From NCBI GenBank assembly GCA_019428955.1, contig JAHYJF010000153.1:1-8567 (forward strand): a stretch of 8,567 nucleotides of DNA, read 5' to 3'. The translations under genes were made by a program, and so were the position numbers. The DNA comes from Burkholderiaceae bacterium. GTDB lineage: Bacteria; Pseudomonadota; Gammaproteobacteria; Burkholderiales; Burkholderiaceae_E. Below the pieces are notes generated by a model, which was not told the DNA's origin, searched no databases, and was given only the letters and a program-made list of their open reading frames with translations. Positions 6,957 through 8,567 of this stretch are shown here, piece by piece; within the stretch, counting starts at the first letter, position 1; every line of letters begins with the position of its first letter.

Positions 6957-7091
6957 AATCGGCCGCGGCTCATGGAAGTCGTTCGAGGGCGGCCGAGCGG
7001 AGTGGTTTCGGCCGTAGCAGGGAATTATATCGGTCGGGGTAGGCGCTTGTGCCACAGCGCCTTGCCGATCGCGGGATCCTGAGGGCGATCA
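6957..7091. promoter_or_regulatory. Divergent argH / sensor kinase control region
   Basis: This 135-bp region separates the two divergent start codons. On the - strand a perfect TATAAT (+ coordinates 7024-7029) is the best -10 candidate for argH and predicts a leader of about 60 bases. The sequence 16-19 bp upstream of it (around 7047-7054, GCACAA/TGGCAC on the - strand) is a poor -35, so an activator or a weak promoter is possible. An inverted repeat (6990-7014) falls at the start of the predicted argH leader. GAGGG at 7081-7085 is the likely ribosome binding site of the kinase gene. No clear + strand promoter was identified. Confidence 0.5.
6990..7014. repeat. 7-bp inverted repeat in the argH leader
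   Basis: CGGCCGA (6990-6996) and TCGGCCG (7008-7014) are perfect inverted copies separated by 11 bases. The repeat lies immediately downstream of the predicted argH -10 box. That position suits either a repressor operator or a small leader hairpin. Short GC-rich inverted repeats arise often by chance at this base composition, so the functional reading is tentative. Confidence 0.45.
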
Positions 7092-8252
7092 GTGATGGGC
7101 GACGAGGCGGGAACCGAGCGGCGCAGTCGGGCAGCATCCGGCGAGTCGCGGCGTGAGGAGGCCGCCGGGCCGGCAGCAGACCCGGGGCGGCGCGTCACCG
7201 ACGGGGCCCAGGCCGGGCCCCTGCCGGATTTCTGCAGTTCCCGGATCGCGCTGCGGGTGTTCATAGTCGTCAACATCGCGGCGCTGCTGGGTGCCGGGCT
7301 GCTGGCCACCGGTTTAGTCGAGACCTGGTGGTCGCTCGGCCGGATCATCCTGATCGTCGAGCCGACCCTGATCCTGAGCATGGTGGCTCTTTGTCCGGTG
7401 CGCCGCCTGCTTGCCGGCGCCGACTTGGGTCTCCAGTGGCTCGCCGGCGTTGGTATTCCGGCGCTGATTGCCGCCATGGCCAGCGCGATCGTCGCGCCGA
7501 ACCTCCATCCCGCGATGTTCGTGAGCGAAATGGCGTTCTGGGTAGCGGCGCGGGCCGCTTTCGCCGCCGCCGTCGCGGCCGCGATCATCGAATGGCTGCG
7601 GCTTCGTACCAAGGCGCTCCAGCCGGCCCAGGCCGAGGGGCGGCTGCAGGCCCTGCAGGCCAGGATCCGGCCGCATTTCCTCTTCAACAGCCTGAATACG
7701 GTCCTGGGGCTGATGCGCAGCGACGTTCGCCAGGCCGAACGGATCCTCGAGAACCTTTCCGACCTGTTCCGGGTGTTCATGCGCGACAGTCGTGAGCTGA
7801 TTCCACTCGACGAAGAAGTGCTGCTCTGCAAGGAGTACCTGTCGATCGAGCAACTGCGCATGGCCGAGCGCCTGCAGGTGCAATGGCGCATCGAGGACAT
7901 GCCCGGCAATGCCCTGCTGCCATCGCTCTTGCTCCAGCCCCTGATCGAAAACGCGGTGCACCATGGAATCGAGACCCGTAGCACTCCGGGCGAGATTGCG
8001 ATTGCCATCGGCACGACCGGCGGCCTGGTTCGGGTGGATATTTCGAACCCGGTTCCGGAACTGGCGAACGAACGTTCCGGCAACCAGATGGCACTGTCGA
8101 ACGTTCGGGAACGCCTGCGACTGACCTTTGACGTCGAGGGACAACTGGACACCAGCGTCGAAAACGGGCAATTTCGGGTTACTGTTTTGTTTCCATATCG
8201 CAAAGAGAGAAGGCAACGAGATGGCAGAAGTAACTTCAATTCTCATCGTTGA
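7092..8252 (+). CDS. algZ: AlgZ/FimS-like sensor histidine kinase (LytS-type His_kinase domain)
   Basis: A 386-residue inner membrane sensor kinase. Residues 1-45 are hydrophilic, then GPLPDFCSSR (42-51) matches the start of AlgZ/FimS proteins. Four hydrophobic segments follow (about 54-75, 84-101, 117-136, 149-167). The kinase part has the phospho-acceptor motif IRPHFLFNSLNTVLGL (192-207, His195) and the ATP-binding N-box PSLLLQPLIENAVHHG (277-292). Where most LytS-type kinases show a DxGxG box, it reads ISNPVPE (317-323), followed by SGNQMALSNVRERL (329-342), as in the AlgZ group. The start is GTG 7092 or ATG 7095, with GAGGG at 7081-7085; no later in-frame start precedes LPDFC, though the first 40 residues are low complexity. 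The 3' end overlaps the regulator gene by 32 bp. In Pseudomonas this pair controls alginate and type IV pili; the role here is not shown. Confidence 0.93.
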   Translation: MMGDEAGTERRSRAASGESRREEAAGPAADPGRRVTDGAQAGPLPDFCSSRIALRVFIVVNIAALLGAGLLATGLVETWWSLGRIILIVEPTLILSMVALCPVRRLLAGADLGLQWLAGVGIPALIAAMASAIVAPNLHPAMFVSEMAFWVAARAAFAAAVAAAIIEWLRLRTKALQPAQAEGRLQALQARIRPHFLFNSLNTVLGLMRSDVRQAERILENLSDLFRVFMRDSRELIPLDEEVLLCKEYLSIEQLRMAERLQVQWRIEDMPGNALLPSLLLQPLIENAVHHGIETRSTPGEIAIAIGTTGGLVRVDISNPVPELANERSGNQMALSNVRERLRLTFDVEGQLDTSVENGQFRVTVLFPYRKERRQRDGRSNFNSHR

Positions 8253-8567
8253 CGACGAACCGGTAGCCCGCTCACGCCTGCGCGAGCTGCTCGCCGACCT
8301 GGTCCCGGAGTTCCCGGTGCGAGTGGTAGGGGAGGCGGCGAACGCCCCCGAGGCTCTCTCCCAGATTGAGCTGACCCACCCCCAGATCGTGTTGCTCGAC
8401 ATCCAGATGCCGGGAATGACCGGGATCGAGCTTGCCCGCCATGTCTCGGCGCGTTCGCAGTCGACCGAACACCCCCGGGTGATGCCGCAGATCATCTTCG
8501 TCACCGCATTCGACGAATTTGCGGTCGACGCCTTCGAAGTCCGGGCCATCGACTACCTGCTCAAGCC
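8221..8567 (+). CDS. algR: AlgR-like LytTR-type response regulator, receiver domain (3' end outside window)
   Basis: The N-terminal 115 complete codons of a response regulator, cut by the window edge. The receiver domain is nearly complete: ILIVDDEP (7-14) with the acidic pair Asp11-Asp12; LLDIQMPGMTGIEL (58-71) with phospho-acceptor Asp60; IIFVTAFDEFAVDAF (91-105) with the conserved Thr95; and IDYLLK (110-115) with Lys115, followed by the first two bases of a Pro codon. The ATAFDEFAVDAFEVRAIDYLLKP-type pattern is typical of regulators with a C-terminal LytTR DNA-binding domain, as in AlgR, but that domain is not in the window. The start lies inside the kinase gene (32-bp overlap) and is preceded by AGAGAAGG (8206-8213) with seven bases of spacing, so translation is likely coupled. 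It is the expected partner of the kinase. In relatives hemC often follows, which cannot be checked here. Confidence 0.93.
   Translation, partial: MAEVTSILIVDDEPVARSRLRELLADLVPEFPVRVVGEAANAPEALSQIELTHPQIVLLDIQMPGMTGIELARHVSARSQSTEHPRVMPQIIFVTAFDEFAVDAFEVRAIDYLLK

Noticed and set aside
6957..7055. N-terminal extension of argH to the upstream ATG at 7055
   Set aside because: The 33 extra residues are unlike any ArgH N terminus and would be encoded across the likely TATAAT promoter box; the internal ATG gives a normal-length enzyme.
7025..8549. Long - strand open frames antisense to the kinase and regulator genes (404 and 411 codons)
   Set aside because: They are Ser/Arg-rich antisense shadows; the + strand has unmistakable kinase and receiver domains.
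1..8567. Search for CRISPR arrays, tRNA/rRNA genes, transposases, integrases, toxin-antitoxin or defence genes
   Set aside because: No regular repeat-spacer pattern, RNA gene structure, terminal inverted repeats or matching protein motifs were seen on either strand.

Overview
The window is GC-rich (roughly 60-65% by eye) and gene-dense, with short intergenic gaps. It looks like a chromosomal segment from a proteobacterium, most likely a betaproteobacterium. The main evidence is the right-hand part: argH transcribed divergently from an AlgZ/FimS-type sensor kinase gene, followed at once by an AlgR/LytTR-type response regulator. That order is conserved in Pseudomonas and in many betaproteobacteria. 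The genus cannot be fixed from the sequence alone.

Layout. (1) Positions 1-4180, + strand: a compact run of five genes that looks like one operon. It holds the C-terminal part of an alpha/beta hydrolase, a RidA-family protein, the small (DctQ) and large (DctM) membrane subunits of a TRAP transporter, and an SCP2-type thiolase. (2) Positions 4217-4254: a perfect 17-bp GC-rich hairpin lying between convergent genes, probably a two-way terminator. (3) Positions 4274-5362, - strand: the periplasmic substrate-binding subunit (DctP, TakP/FcbT1-like) with a twin-arginine-type signal peptide. (4) Positions 5363-5552: a non-coding region upstream of dctP with a pair of near-identical 13-bp direct repeats. 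(5) Positions 5553-6956, - strand: argH, argininosuccinate lyase. (6) Positions 6957-7091: the divergent argH/kinase control region, with a TATAAT box and a 7-bp inverted repeat. (7) Positions 7092-8567, + strand: the sensor kinase and the response regulator, overlapping by 32 bp; the regulator runs off the window end.

How the genes may work together. DctP, DctQ and DctM together make a complete sodium-coupled TRAP importer, although the P gene sits apart on the opposite strand. The binding protein resembles those for 2-oxoacids and aromatic carboxylates. Co-transcription of the membrane subunits with a hydrolase, a RidA protein and a thiolase suggests uptake of an organic acid linked to its breakdown through a CoA-thioester route. 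The substrate itself is not determined. The argH/kinase/regulator part is a conserved chromosomal neighbourhood, and the catabolic cluster appears to be an accessory block beside it. No RNA genes, insertion sequences, CRISPR arrays or phage genes were seen, and nothing in the window clearly requires a previously undescribed system.
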